Source: CAIQIA01 sp945861105 (lineage in GTDB: Bacteria; Cyanobacteriota; Cyanobacteriia; PCC-6307; Cyanobiaceae). Taken from it: a DNA stretch of 64,000 nt. The translations under genes and the position numbers were made by a program. The notes under the pieces are model-generated. The model ran no database searches. It was not told the DNA's origin and saw only the letters and a list, made by a program, of their open reading frames with translations. The DNA is taken from positions 10,186-74,185 of the forward strand of contig CANLCC010000007.1 of the NCBI GenBank assembly GCA_947488815.1, read 5' to 3'. Shown here piece after piece: positions 1 through 8,605 of this stretch (position 1 is the first letter of the stretch; each line of letters begins with the position of its first letter).

Positions 1-45
1 GCTGCAGGCGTCAGGATGGCGGGGTCCAGTGTCGCCCCCGCCTCC

Positions 46-228
46 ATGAGCGAGACCCCTCCGACCTCCGCCGATCGGCTGGTGCAGGAGCTCCAGGATG
101 ACCGGCGCTGGCTGCTGCGCCAGCTCGATGCCGGCCACTGGCCGGAGCTGCGGCTTGACCTCGCCTCCCTGGAGCGGGAACTGGGTCATCTGCTGGAGCG
201 GGCGAACGAGCGGCTGAGCGGCGGCTGA
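46..228 (+). CDS. small charged hypothetical protein
   Basis: A 60-residue protein, predicted mostly helical and rich in Glu, Arg and Leu. No signal peptide, membrane segment or metal-binding motif is visible. I start it at the ATG followed by SETPP; another in-frame ATG ten codons upstream (16) is possible but would add only low-complexity residues. It converges on ssb, whose stop lies 25 bp away. I do not recognise the family. The regular heptad-like Leu pattern (DLASLEREL, HLLERANERL) suggests a short coiled-coil or dimerising helix. Existence is probable from codon use; function unknown. Confidence 0.5.
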   Translation: MSETPPTSADRLVQELQDDRRWLLRQLDAGHWPELRLDLASLERELGHLLERANERLSGG

Positions 229-253
229 TTCCGCCGGTTCCAGCGCTTCGGCG

Positions 254-718
254 TCAGAACGGAATCTCGTCGTCGGGCAGATCCACCAGGGGGGCGGCAT
301 TCCAGGTGGGGGCTGGCTCGACGGCCGCCTTGCGCGGGGCCGCCTTTGCCGGGGCGGCTGTCCTGGGAGCCGCAGTGGCGGCGGCGGGCGCCATCGGCGC
401 CGCGGCGGGCGCAGAGCCATCGAGGGGATGGAGCCGCGCCAAGGTGAATTCCAGCTTCTTCTCCCGCGTGCCATCCGGCCGGGTGATGCTGTTCATGCGC
501 AGGCGGCCCTCCACCACCAGCCGCTGCCCCACCTGCACCCGGTTCTGCAGATCCTGGGCCAGGTTGCCGAAGCCCACCACCCGCAGCTGGCTCGGGGGAT
601 CCTCCGGTCGCAGACCCTCGAAACGCACGGTCATCTCGGCGATGGGCAGCTGGTTGTCGGGGGCGTAGCGCACCTTGGGCTCATCCAGCACCTCGACCTC
701 GAGCAGACAGTGGTTCAC
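254..718 (-). CDS. ssb: single-stranded DNA-binding protein
   Basis: Binds single-stranded DNA during replication, repair and recombination. The 154-residue protein has an N-terminal OB-fold (about residues 1-105, with the family-like stretches VVGFGNLAQ and LVVEGRL). A disordered Ala/Pro linker follows, and the protein ends in an acidic tip, DLPDDEIPF, the hallmark SSB tail that docks partner proteins. The start is GTG at 718 (VNHCLLEVEV), where OB-fold homology begins; the frame stays open far upstream with no domain sense. It is divergent from cobK with 57 bp between the starts, which must hold both promoters. Confidence 0.92.
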   Translation of the reverse strand: MNHCLLEVEVLDEPKVRYAPDNQLPIAEMTVRFEGLRPEDPPSQLRVVGFGNLAQDLQNRVQVGQRLVVEGRLRMNSITRPDGTREKKLEFTLARLHPLDGSAPAAAPMAPAAATAAPRTAAPAKAAPRKAAVEPAPTWNAAPLVDLPDDEIPF

Positions 719-775
719 GCAACGCCTCCAGGGGGCCCACATCCTGCAGCATGGCGACGGTCTGCCGCCGCTGTG

Positions 776-1552
776 ATGGACGATCGCCAGCGGCGCCTCT
801 GGCTGGTGGCCGGCACCGGCGATGGCCCCCCGCTGGCCCGCCAGCTGCTGGCCCGTGGCTGGTGGCTGCGGGTGAGTGTGGTGGGTGCGGCGGCGGTGGC
901 GGCCTATCCCCGCCATCCGCGGCTCGAATTCCGCGTCGGTGCCCTCGGTGAAGGCGACGTGCTGGCGGCCCGGCTGGCGGCCTGGCCCTGCCGCTGGCTG
1001 ATCGATGCCAGCCATCCGTTCGCCGTGCGCATCAGCCAGGCCCTGGATCGGGTCTGTGCCGGGCTGGGGCAACCGTTGCTGCGGCTGCAGCGGCCGCTGC
1101 TGCCCGCGGGGCCCGCCCGGGTGATTGCCGATCTGCAGCACCTGACCCCCCTGCTCACGGCGCAGGATGACCTGTTGCTGGCCATCGGTCAGCGGCACCT
1201 GGCCGAGGCCCTCGGCCACAGCGTCGCCGGCCGCCATGCCACCCGTCTGCTGCCCACACCGACCAGCCTCGCCACGGCCCTGGCCCTTGGTGTCGCCGCC
1301 GATCGCATCGCCCTGCTCCGTCCGGGGGGCGATGGTTCCCTGGAGCGAGCCCTCTGCCGACGCTGGCAGACCACCACCATCCTGTGCCGCCAGTCCGGCA
1401 GCCCCGCTGAGGCCACCTGGCACCGGGTCAGCCGTGATCTGGGCCTGCGGCTGGTGCTGCTGGCCCGGCCGGAGAGCGTTGGCAGCCCATGGACCCTGGA
1501 CCTGGGCAGGCTGCTGGATCAGGTTGGGGAGGCACCGCCTTCAGGGGCATGA
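776..1552 (+). CDS. cobK: precorrin-6A reductase
   Basis: CobK/CbiJ family: NAD(P)H-dependent reduction of the precorrin-6A macrocycle in cobalamin synthesis. The 258-residue protein opens with the Rossmann-like VAGTGDGPPLA motif and carries DASHPFA near residue 85, the family signature. The start is the ATG at 776 (MDDRQRR); the open frame upstream is antisense to ssb and was rejected. Its TGA overlaps the cutA ATG (ATGA), so the two are probably co-translated. Another B12 gene, cobO, lies about 23 kb away, so the pathway is scattered, as is usual in cyanobacteria. Confidence 0.85.
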   Translation: MDDRQRRLWLVAGTGDGPPLARQLLARGWWLRVSVVGAAAVAAYPRHPRLEFRVGALGEGDVLAARLAAWPCRWLIDASHPFAVRISQALDRVCAGLGQPLLRLQRPLLPAGPARVIADLQHLTPLLTAQDDLLLAIGQRHLAEALGHSVAGRHATRLLPTPTSLATALALGVAADRIALLRPGGDGSLERALCRRWQTTTILCRQSGSPAEATWHRVSRDLGLRLVLLARPESVGSPWTLDLGRLLDQVGEAPPSGA

Positions 1553-1875
1553 CGACGGCCGTTTTGGTTCTCACCACCGAAGCCGATGCCCCCAGGGCCG
1601 AAGGCCTGGCCCGGCAGTTGCTGCAGGAGGGGTTGGCCGGTTGCATCAGCCTGCGGCCGGTGCTGTCGCTCTATCCATGGCAGGGGGAGCTGCAGCGCAG
1701 TGAGGAGGTGCAGCTGCTGATCAAGACCCTGCCCGACAGGCTGGGGCCGCTGCGGCAGCGGCTGCAGCAGCTGCACAGCTATGACCTGCCCCAGTGGCTC
1801 CAGTGGGAGGCGGAGGCCTCGCCAGCCTTCGCGGCCTGGCTGGATCAGGCCGCCCGGGTCACGGGCGAGAACTGA
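1549..1875 (+). CDS. cutA: CutA1 divalent-cation tolerance protein
   Basis: A 108-residue member of the CutA1 family, small ferredoxin-like-fold trimers linked to divalent metal tolerance whose molecular role is still unclear. The diagnostic layout is intact: LVLTT at the N-terminus, the GLAGCISL strand with the conserved Cys, SLYPWQGELQ matching the family's Y-x-W-x-G-E motif, then LLIKT and a C-terminal LPQWL segment. The ATG overlaps the cobK stop by 4 nt. The 3' end overlaps the convergent PfkB kinase gene by 31 bp. Confidence 0.9.
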   Translation: MTTAVLVLTTEADAPRAEGLARQLLQEGLAGCISLRPVLSLYPWQGELQRSEEVQLLIKTLPDRLGPLRQRLQQLHSYDLPQWLQWEAEASPAFAAWLDQAARVTGEN

Positions 1876-2852
1876 CGCAGCACCAGTTCGCGCAGATCCA
1901 TGGCCGAGCGGGGGCCCATCTGGGTCACCACCTGACCGGCGCAGAGGGAGCCGATGGCCCCGCAGCGTTCGGCCGGCAGCCCCTGGGTGTAGCCGTAGAG
2001 GAACCCGGCCGCATAGCTGTCCCCGGCGCCGGTGGTGTCCACCAGGGGGCCCAGCACGAAGGGATCGATCACGTGGCTGCGTTCCCCCTCCAGCACGAGG
2101 GACCCCTTTTCTGACCGGGTGAGGGCGGCCAGCCGGCAATGGCCACGCACCCGGTCCACCGCGGTCTCGAAGTGGTCGGTGGCGTAAAGGCTGAGAATTT
2201 CGTGCTCGTTCGCGAAAAGAATGTCGACGTGGTTCTCGACCAGGTCGAGAAAACTGTCGCGGTGCCGCTCCACGCAGAACGGATCCGAGAGGCTGAGGGC
2301 CACTTCGCCGCCGTGGGCGCGCACCTCCTGGGCCGCCGCCAGGAAGGCGCGTTTGGCCGGTTCGGCATCCCAGAGGTAGCCCTCGAGGTACAGCACGCGG
2401 CTGCGGCGCACCATCGACAGGTCGAGGTCTTCGGGATCGAGCCGGGTGGAGGCCCCCAGGAAGGTGCACATGGTGCGCTGGGCGTCCGGGGTCACCAGGA
2501 TCATGCAGCGGGCGGTGGCGGGGCCGTCCTCGGCCGCAGGGGTGTCGAAGCTGGCGCCCGTGGCCCGCAGGTCGTGGGCAAAGATCGCCCCGAGCTGGTC
2601 GTTGCGCACACGACCGATGAAGCCCGCCCGGCCCCCCAGCTGGGCGATGGCAGCCAGGGTGTTGGCGGCCGATCCACCCGACGATTCCAGGCCAGGACCC
2701 ATCGAGGCGTAGAGGCGCTCAGCCTGCGAGGCGTCCACCAGGGCCATGGTGCCCTTGACCAGACCGTGCTCCTCCAAGAAAGCGTCTTCGGAATGCACCA
2801 GCACATCCACGATGGCGTTGCCGATGCCGACGACGTCGTACTGCTGAACCAT
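1845..2852 (-). CDS. PfkB-family kinase, probable adenosine kinase
   Basis: ATP-dependent sugar or nucleoside kinase of the ribokinase/PfkB superfamily, 335 residues. The first PfkB signature is present as GGSAANT (about residues 59-65), and the second as DTTGAGDSYAAGF with the catalytic Asp of GAGD. The start MVQQYDVVGIGNAIVDVLV matches the adenosine-kinase-like subgroup common in cyanobacteria, and synteny with purA supports a purine-salvage role. Substrate cannot be fixed from sequence alone; fructokinase-type activity is the alternative. It lies 30 bp downstream of purA on the same strand, probably one transcript. Confidence 0.8.
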   Translation of the reverse strand: MVQQYDVVGIGNAIVDVLVHSEDAFLEEHGLVKGTMALVDASQAERLYASMGPGLESSGGSAANTLAAIAQLGGRAGFIGRVRNDQLGAIFAHDLRATGASFDTPAAEDGPATARCMILVTPDAQRTMCTFLGASTRLDPEDLDLSMVRRSRVLYLEGYLWDAEPAKRAFLAAAQEVRAHGGEVALSLSDPFCVERHRDSFLDLVENHVDILFANEHEILSLYATDHFETAVDRVRGHCRLAALTRSEKGSLVLEGERSHVIDPFVLGPLVDTTGAGDSYAAGFLYGYTQGLPAERCGAIGSLCAGQVVTQMGPRSAMDLRELVLRQFSPVTRAA

Positions 2853-2882
2853 CGGGCGGGACGCTGCTGAACGCAGCAGAGC

Positions 2883-4196
2883 CTACGCGTTCAGCAGCGC
2901 CCGCTTGGGCCCGTGGATCGGGTCTTCGACCACGATGGTCTGGTCGCGGCTGGCCCCGAGGGAGACGATGGCGATGGGCACTTCCATCAGCTCCGCCAGG
3001 AACCGCAGGTAGGCCATGGCCGTGGCGGGGAGCTCCTCCAGCCGCCGGCAGTCGGCCGTCGAGGTCTGCCAGCCCGGCAGGGTCTCGTAGACGGGCCGGC
3101 AGCGGGCGAATTCGGATGAGCTGCTCGGGAAGTGGTCGAGTCGCTGGCCATCCATGTCGTAGGCGACGCAGACCCTGATCTCGTCAAGCTCGTCAAGAAC
3201 GTCGAGCTTGGTGATGGCCAGGCAGTCGATGCCGTTGACCTCGACGGCGTAGCGGCCGATGACGCCGTCGAACCAGCCGCAGCGGCGCCGTCGGCCGGTG
3301 GTGGTGCCGTATTCACCGCCGCGGTCGCAGAGGTGATCGGAGAGGCTGCCGTCCAGCTCGGTGGGAAACGGCCCTTCGCCGACGCGGGTGGTGTAGGCCT
3401 TGGCGACCCCGATCACCCGATCGATCAACGTCGGGCCGACCCCGGCACCGATGCAGGCGCCACCGGCCACCGGATTGGAGGAGGTGACGTAGGGATAGGT
3501 GCCGTGGTCGAGGTCCAGCAGGGTGCCCTGCGCGCCCTCGAACAGGATGTTCTGGCGGGCCCGGGCGGCCTGGTGGATGGTGCGGGTGCAGTCGACGACA
3601 TGGGGGGCCAGGCGCCGTCCGTAGTCGGCGTATTCGGCGATCACCTGCTCGGGATCGAGGGGATCGAGTCCGTGGATGCGCTCGAGCAGCAGGTTCTTTT
3701 CTTCGATCGGCCCCTGCAGACGCTCCCGCAGCTGGGCCGCATCGAGCAGGTCGATCATGCGGATGCCGTTCCGCTCCGCCTTGTCGGAATAGGTGGGACC
3801 GATGCCGCGACCGGTGGTGCCGATGCGCCGCATGCCCCGCTGCCGTTCCATCGCCTGGTCGAGCAGGCGGTGGTAGGGCATGGTCACATGGGCGGTCGAG
3901 GCGAGCTTCAGACCACTGGCATCGATGCCGATGCCGGCCAGCATGTCGAGTTCCTGCAGCAGCACCCGCGGATCGACCACCGTGCCGGAACCGATCAGGC
4001 AGACGGTGTCGGGGTAAAGAATGCCCGACGGGATGAGGTGCAACTTGAGCACCTGCCCGTCGACGACGATCGTGTGCCCCGCGTTGACGCCGCCCTGGTA
4101 ACGCACCACCACGTCAGCGGAGCGGCTGAGCAGGTCAGTGATCTTGCCCTTGCCCTCGTCGCCCCACTGTGCACCGATGACGACGACGTTGGCCAA
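2883..4196 (-). CDS. purA: adenylosuccinate synthetase
   Basis: Condenses IMP and aspartate with GTP to adenylosuccinate, the first committed step to AMP. The 437-residue sequence is full length and textbook: GAQWGDEGKGK phosphate loop at the N-terminus, GGVNAGHTI, GTTGRGIGPTY, FEGAQGTLLD, GVAKAYTTRVGEGPFPTE and KLDVLD of the GTP site. I use the TTG at 4196 (read as MANVVVIGAQ), where family homology starts exactly. Longer starts up to 4229 add 11 residues that family members lack. Followed by the PfkB kinase; psb27 lies upstream on the same strand. Confidence 0.95.
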   Translation of the reverse strand: MANVVVIGAQWGDEGKGKITDLLSRSADVVVRYQGGVNAGHTIVVDGQVLKLHLIPSGILYPDTVCLIGSGTVVDPRVLLQELDMLAGIGIDASGLKLASTAHVTMPYHRLLDQAMERQRGMRRIGTTGRGIGPTYSDKAERNGIRMIDLLDAAQLRERLQGPIEEKNLLLERIHGLDPLDPEQVIAEYADYGRRLAPHVVDCTRTIHQAARARQNILFEGAQGTLLDLDHGTYPYVTSSNPVAGGACIGAGVGPTLIDRVIGVAKAYTTRVGEGPFPTELDGSLSDHLCDRGGEYGTTTGRRRRCGWFDGVIGRYAVEVNGIDCLAITKLDVLDELDEIRVCVAYDMDGQRLDHFPSSSSEFARCRPVYETLPGWQTSTADCRRLEELPATAMAYLRFLAELMEVPIAIVSLGASRDQTIVVEDPIHGPKRALLNA

Positions 4197-4277
4197 GGCG
4201 ACGGCGGCAGCATGCCGCTGCGGAAACAATCCAGGAGTCTTTCAGATCACCTGCCGCTTCGACAAGCGCCCGGGGCC

Positions 4278-4685
4278 TCAGGCGCCCCGGCTGGCGTTGC
4301 GCTCGGCCTGCTGCAGCTCTTTCTCGATGCGCTGGCGCAGGGCGTCGGGCAGCGGCCGGTTGGCGTAATTGGCGTAATGGCCCGCCAGGGCATTCAGGGC
4401 GGTCTGCATGGTCGTGAACGACCCCAGCCCGTTGACGCTGGCGTTGGGCCGGTAGAGGGCCACGTAATCGTTGATGAGCGCCCGGACTCCTGCCTGGTCG
4501 GGGGCGTCGGCGGCTCCGGAGAGGGTCTGCTGCAGGGCCTGGGCGACGGTCTGGGTGTCGTCGAGATAGCGACCGGTCAGGCCCGAGGCCGTTTCACCAC
4601 AGGCCGCCAGGGACAGACCCAGAACCATCAGAAGGGCCCCGAGGGCCAGGACACGCCCCAGGGAACGGGCCAGACGACGCAGCAC
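4278..4685 (-). CDS. psb27: photosystem II assembly lipoprotein Psb27
   Basis: Psb27 is a lumenal lipoprotein that binds CP43 in photosystem II assembly and repair intermediates, before the manganese cluster is built. The protein (135 residues from GTG 4685) has a signal peptide ending in a lipobox, LSLAAC, then the family opening LTGRYLDDTQTVAQ and a four-helix-bundle-like body with YVALYRPN and LNALAGHYANY. The upstream start is uncertain: the GTG gives a charged n-region before the hydrophobic core, which fits a signal peptide. It lies between the small lipoprotein gene and purA, all on one strand. Confidence 0.88.
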   Translation of the reverse strand: MLRRLARSLGRVLALGALLMVLGLSLAACGETASGLTGRYLDDTQTVAQALQQTLSGAADAPDQAGVRALINDYVALYRPNASVNGLGSFTTMQTALNALAGHYANYANRPLPDALRQRIEKELQQAERNASRGA

Positions 4686-4717
4686 GGAGGGGAGCCTGCA
4701 GAAGATTGGGGAGGATC

Positions 4718-5152
4718 CTAGGTGTCGCGCCAGCGGGGGGGCAGCGCCCTGGGCTCGCAGGTCTGCCGGGCCAGGGTGCGCAGCCAGGGGGGCGGCAGCG
4801 ACTCGCCCCCCCAGCTGCGCTCCAGGGAGGGATCGGCCCGGTCCAGGCCCAGCAGGTCGTCCTGGTGCCGCAGCCGGGTGAGGCTCACCAGACCGCTGGC
4901 CGGTTTGCTGCGGTCGCATTCGAGCTCCACCACCAGGCTCAGGCGCTGCCCCCCGCCCGACTCCACGCGGACGGGCAGGCGCCACTGGGTGCGGCCGGGG
5001 CCCAGGGGCAGCGTCTGTCCGGCTCCATCCGCCATCACCCGGCGACCGTCCTGGCGGGCCAGGGGCGCCGGACCGCAACCCCCGAGCATCACCAGCAGGG
5101 GACCCAGCACGGCCGGGATGAGCGCCCGTCGGCACCAGGTCAGGGGGGGCAT
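4718..5152 (-). CDS. small hypothetical lipoprotein
   Basis: A 144-residue predicted lipoprotein: basic start, hydrophobic core, and lipobox VMLGGC around residue 26, then a beta-rich periplasmic or lumenal domain without a motif I recognise. A Cys pair remains (ELEC and QTC), which could form a disulfide outside the cytoplasm. Its ATG overlaps the proS stop (ATGA), so it is translationally coupled to proS, and psb27 follows 32 bp downstream. The position between proS and psb27 suggests a photosynthetic-membrane or envelope role, but this is only context. Confidence 0.7.
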   Translation of the reverse strand: MPPLTWCRRALIPAVLGPLLVMLGGCGPAPLARQDGRRVMADGAGQTLPLGPGRTQWRLPVRVESGGGQRLSLVVELECDRSKPASGLVSLTRLRHQDDLLGLDRADPSLERSWGGESLPPPWLRTLARQTCEPRALPPRWRDT

Positions 5153-6966
5153 CAGGCCAGGGGGTTGCGCTGCTGCCGCAGGCGTTGCAGCAGATCATCG
5201 ACCAGGGCACCGACCTCCCCGTCCTGGCGCTCACCGCTGGCCCGTTCGACCCGTTCGATGCGCCCCTCGGCGGCCCCACGGCCCACCACCAGGCGCCAGG
5301 GGATGCCCAGCAGCTCGGCGTCCTTGAATTTGACCCCGGCCCGTTCAGGACGGTCGTCGAGCAGCACGTCCACCCCCGCCGCCTGCAGCTCCCCGTAGAG
5401 CCGTTCCGCCAGGGCCACCTGCTGCGGATCCTGGGCACTGGCGATCACCACGATCACCTCGTAGGGAGCGATGGCCACCGGCCAGATGATGCCGGCCTCG
5501 TCATGGTGCTGTTCGACCGCCGCCTGGGCCAGACGGGAGACGCCAATGCCATAGCAGCCCATCCAGAGGGCTTCATCCTGACCCTGGTCATTGGTGAAGC
5601 GGGCGTCGAGTGCCTCGGAATACTTGCGACCGAGCTGGAAGATGTGACCCACCTCGATGCCGCGGGCGGCCACCAGCTGCTGGGAGGGGTCGTGGCAGCA
5701 GGGATCCCCCGGCTGGGCAGCCCGCAGGTCCTGGCGAGGGGGGGGCGCCAGGACACCGTCGCCCTCGGTGCCCCAGCTGAGCCCGGTGCGGTGCAGATCG
5801 CGCCGGTTGGCTCCGGCGACGAAGCGTTCGAGGTCGAGGGCGGTGCCATCGGCCAGCCGCAGGAAGGTCGGTTCCAGGCCGGGGCTGTCCGCCAGCACGG
5901 CATCGTCAAGGTCGGGGCCCACGAACCCGAAGGGCAGACGGTCGGGGGCCGCCAGCTGGCCGGGTTCCAGGGGCTGCAGCTGCAGGAGGCTGCCCCAGGA
6001 CGGCCCGTGGGCCCGGTTGAGCCCATTGCTCAGCTTCACGGTGTTCAGTTCCTGGTCGCCCCGCAGGACGATGAGCAGGGGCTGCTGGCGACCGCCGGCG
6101 AAGCGCGCCACCAGCAACAGCACCTTGACGATCTGACTGGGGTGGAACCCATGGGCGCTGCAGAGCGCCTCGATGCTGCTCTGGCCTGGGGTCTCCAGGG
6201 TGGAGGGCGGAGCCGGCGGCAGGGCCACGGCGGCCGGCGGCAGCGATTCGGCCCGCTCCTGGTTGGCGGCGTAGCGGCCGTCGCTGCTGGTGAGCACCAG
6301 GTCTTCGCCGGCGTCGGCGGTGACCATGAACTCCTTGCTGGCCGATCCGCCGATGGCGCCGCTGTCGGCTTCCACGGCCACGGCCCGCAGGCCGCAACGG
6401 GCAAAGATCCGGCTGTAGGCCTGTTCCATCACCGCGTAGGTGGCCGCCAGATCGTCGGGGTCGGCATGGAACGAATACGCATCTTTCATGATGAATTCGC
6501 GCCCGCGCATGAGCCCGAAGCGCGGGCGGATCTCATCACGGAATTTCGTCTGAATCTGGTACAGGCAGACCGGCAGTTGGCGGTACGACCGCAGCAGATC
6601 GGCGGCCAGGGCCGTGACCACCTCCTCATGGGTGGGGCCCAGACCCAGGGCCCGCTCCTGGCGATCGACGAGGTGGAACATGATCCCTTCCCCGTCGGTG
6701 TAACCGGCCCAGCGACCGCTGCGCTGCCACAGTTCAGCCGGCTGGAGCTGGGGCAGGAGGGTTTCGAGGGCGCCGGTGGCGTCCATTTCCTCGCGCACGA
6801 TCGCGGAAACCCGTCGCAGCACCCGCCACATCAGGGGCAGGTAGGCGTAGATGCCGGAAGCAACCCGCCGGATGTAGCCGGCCCGTTGCAGCAGCCGATG
6901 GGAGGGGATCTCGGCCTCGGCGGGGTCATCCCGCAGCGTCACCAGAAGGGAACGGGAGACGCGCAT
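5152..6966 (-). CDS. proS: prolyl-tRNA synthetase
   Basis: Charges tRNA-Pro. The 604-residue bacterial-type enzyme has class II motif 1 near SGIYAYLPLMWRVL, motif 2 in TKFRDEIRPRFGLMRGREF, an editing-domain insertion in the middle (about residues 230-390), then motif 3 around CYGIGVSRLAQA and a C-terminal anticodon-binding domain (VIVVIASAQD, VLLDDRPERAGVKFKDAELLG). The start MRVSRSLLVTL at 6966 matches the family N-terminus; a start 11 codons upstream (6999) is open but unneeded. First gene of the leftward proS-lipoprotein-psb27-purA-kinase run. Confidence 0.95.
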   Translation of the reverse strand: MRVSRSLLVTLRDDPAEAEIPSHRLLQRAGYIRRVASGIYAYLPLMWRVLRRVSAIVREEMDATGALETLLPQLQPAELWQRSGRWAGYTDGEGIMFHLVDRQERALGLGPTHEEVVTALAADLLRSYRQLPVCLYQIQTKFRDEIRPRFGLMRGREFIMKDAYSFHADPDDLAATYAVMEQAYSRIFARCGLRAVAVEADSGAIGGSASKEFMVTADAGEDLVLTSSDGRYAANQERAESLPPAAVALPPAPPSTLETPGQSSIEALCSAHGFHPSQIVKVLLLVARFAGGRQQPLLIVLRGDQELNTVKLSNGLNRAHGPSWGSLLQLQPLEPGQLAAPDRLPFGFVGPDLDDAVLADSPGLEPTFLRLADGTALDLERFVAGANRRDLHRTGLSWGTEGDGVLAPPPRQDLRAAQPGDPCCHDPSQQLVAARGIEVGHIFQLGRKYSEALDARFTNDQGQDEALWMGCYGIGVSRLAQAAVEQHHDEAGIIWPVAIAPYEVIVVIASAQDPQQVALAERLYGELQAAGVDVLLDDRPERAGVKFKDAELLGIPWRLVVGRGAAEGRIERVERASGERQDGEVGALVDDLLQRLRQQRNPLA

Positions 6967-7153
6967 CCGCAGGGTCTGAATCAGCGCGGAAGCTATCACC
7001 GACCCGACTACCGACGACGCCCGGTGCCGTCAGCCCCGTGGGGGACGCTTCGACAAGCTGCCCAGACTGGGATCGGGATGTGATGAATTATTCCGGTTCA
7101 ACGGAAAAGCCCTGCTAGGGTCTCGACCATCCCGCCCGTCCTACCCCCGTCTC

Positions 7154-7618
7154 ATGGTTGCCACGCCCCATCCGGGCCCCGTCGGTTCCGTCATGTCCGC
7201 CGAGGTCAGCGCTGCAGCCAGCGAGCCCGGCGAAGCGCTGATCGGTATTGACGACGTCCAGCGCGCCCTCAATCGATCCCGCGCCTCGGTGTATCGCTAC
7301 ACCAACACCGACCCCCGCAACCTCAACCCCACCTTTAATCCCCGCAAGCTCAATCCTGAATATCGCAGCGATCAGAAAGAGCCTTTGCTCTTCCATCCCA
7401 ACGAGGTCGCTCGTTTTGCCCGGGATGTGCTGCGCATCAAGGAAGTCACCGTCGAGGTGCTCAATTCCCCCTATTCCGCCACCCAGCAGCTGCTGAGTTC
7501 CATCCTGGATGAGTTGCGGGACATCCGGTCCCTGCTGAGCGACGCCGGCATCCCTGCCGCCACCGACCTCAACAGCCGTCGTGAACGGGACCAGGGCGAC
7601 CAGCGCTCGGCTGCCTGA
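7154..7618 (+). CDS. HTH-like DNA-binding protein conserved in picocyanobacteria
   Basis: A 154-residue protein with a compact N-terminal module, IGIDDVQRALNRSRASVYRY, that resembles the helix-turn-helix of MerR/resolvase-type proteins. Next comes an unusual Asn/Pro-rich strip, about residues 50-75, in which 'NLNP/KLNP' recurs, then FHPNEVARFARDVL. The C-terminus is helical. Homologues in marine Synechococcus are sometimes labelled resolvase, but no catalytic Ser or Tyr recombinase residues are visible. A second start at 7193 (MSAEVS) is plausible. Upstream, TGCTAGGGT at 7113-7121 could serve as an extended -10. Divergent from proS across 187 bp. DNA binding is inferred. Confidence 0.7.
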   Translation: MVATPHPGPVGSVMSAEVSAAASEPGEALIGIDDVQRALNRSRASVYRYTNTDPRNLNPTFNPRKLNPEYRSDQKEPLLFHPNEVARFARDVLRIKEVTVEVLNSPYSATQQLLSSILDELRDIRSLLSDAGIPAATDLNSRRERDQGDQRSAA

Positions 7619-7736
7619 TTGAGCAGGTTTCTTCTGACGGTGGCAGAATGAAGGCAGTCCCCATGGCTCCTGGCCATCCGTGGGCGGCATTCCCTCGCTG
7701 GGACTTCTGCCCCGGGACTGTCCCTGTTCCTCCTGT

Positions 7737-7997
7737 ATGACCCGATCTTCCACAGTCTCCACCCCCCGCGATGGTTCGGCCGACGGCCGTGTCCGGGGGG
7801 AGGATGATGGCCTGTCCGACACCGGAGCCGACGAACCTCCCAGTCGTGGACTCAATCCTTTGGTGGAGCTGGCGGGCCTGGCCATCGGGCTGACCACCCT
7901 CGCTCTGCCCCTGGCCTGCATTTATGCCGACCAGATTCTGCCCCTGGCGGATCCCCCCGCGGTGCAGTGGTTGGGTTCCACCCCTGCAGCTCCCTGA
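7737..7997 (+). CDS. small single-span membrane protein
   Basis: An 86-residue hypothetical protein: a hydrophilic, probably disordered N-terminal half followed by one clear transmembrane helix, LVELAGLAIGLTTLALPLACIYA, and a short polar tail. I start it at the ATG at 7737 (MTRSSTV); an upstream start at 7680 is possible. It ends 9 bp before ppa, so it may share a transcript with ppa. No family recognised; membrane location is the only inference I would make. Confidence 0.55.
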   Translation: MTRSSTVSTPRDGSADGRVRGEDDGLSDTGADEPPSRGLNPLVELAGLAIGLTTLALPLACIYADQILPLADPPAVQWLGSTPAAP

Positions 7998-8006
7998 TTC
8001 CTGGCC

Positions 8007-8567
8007 ATGGACCTGAGCCGCATCCCGCCGCAGCCGGCGCCAGGATTCCTCAATGTGGTGGTGGAGGTGCCGGCCGGGGGTCGTAACAAGTACGAGTATC
8101 TGCCCGGGCCTGGGCTGATGGCCCTCGATCGGGTCATGCACCCCTCGGTGCAGTACCCCTTCGATTACGGCTTCGTGCCCAACACCCTGGCCGACGACGG
8201 GTCCCCCCTCGACGCCATGGTGGTGATGCTCGAGCCGACCTTTCCGGGGTGTCTGATCCTCTGCCGTCCCATCGGGCTGCTGGAGGTGATCGATGCCGGC
8301 ATCGAGGACGCCAAGCTGCTGTGCATCCCCGCCAACGACCCCAACCTCGACGAGATCACCGACCTGCAGCAGTTCTCGCGCAACCGCCTGGAGGGCATCG
8401 CCGAGTTCTTCCGCACCCATCGGGGCATCACCGGCAACACCGAGATCCTCAGCTGGCGTGACCGCAGCTGGGTGGCCCCCCTGGTGGACCGGTGCATCCG
8501 CGCCGCCGGCCCGCTGCCCGGGCAGCAGGCATCAGATCAGGACGTGGATGCTGAAGACCGCCGCTGA
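8007..8567 (+). CDS. ppa: inorganic pyrophosphatase (soluble, family I)
   Basis: Hydrolyses pyrophosphate made by biosynthetic reactions, pulling them forward. The 186-residue protein is the usual length for bacterial family I enzymes. It keeps the active-site features: NKYEY near residue 31, HPSVQYPFDYGFVPNT, the acidic DDGSPLDAMV motif (D-G-D-P-L-D in most relatives) and KLLCIPANDP. The ATG follows 9 bp after the small membrane protein gene, and the ferredoxin gene follows 38 bp later on the same strand. Confidence 0.93.
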   Translation: MDLSRIPPQPAPGFLNVVVEVPAGGRNKYEYLPGPGLMALDRVMHPSVQYPFDYGFVPNTLADDGSPLDAMVVMLEPTFPGCLILCRPIGLLEVIDAGIEDAKLLCIPANDPNLDEITDLQQFSRNRLEGIAEFFRTHRGITGNTEILSWRDRSWVAPLVDRCIRAAGPLPGQQASDQDVDAEDRR

Positions 8568-8605
8568 ACGGTTAAGTTGGTCGGCGCCCAGCCCTCATCA
8601 CCACC

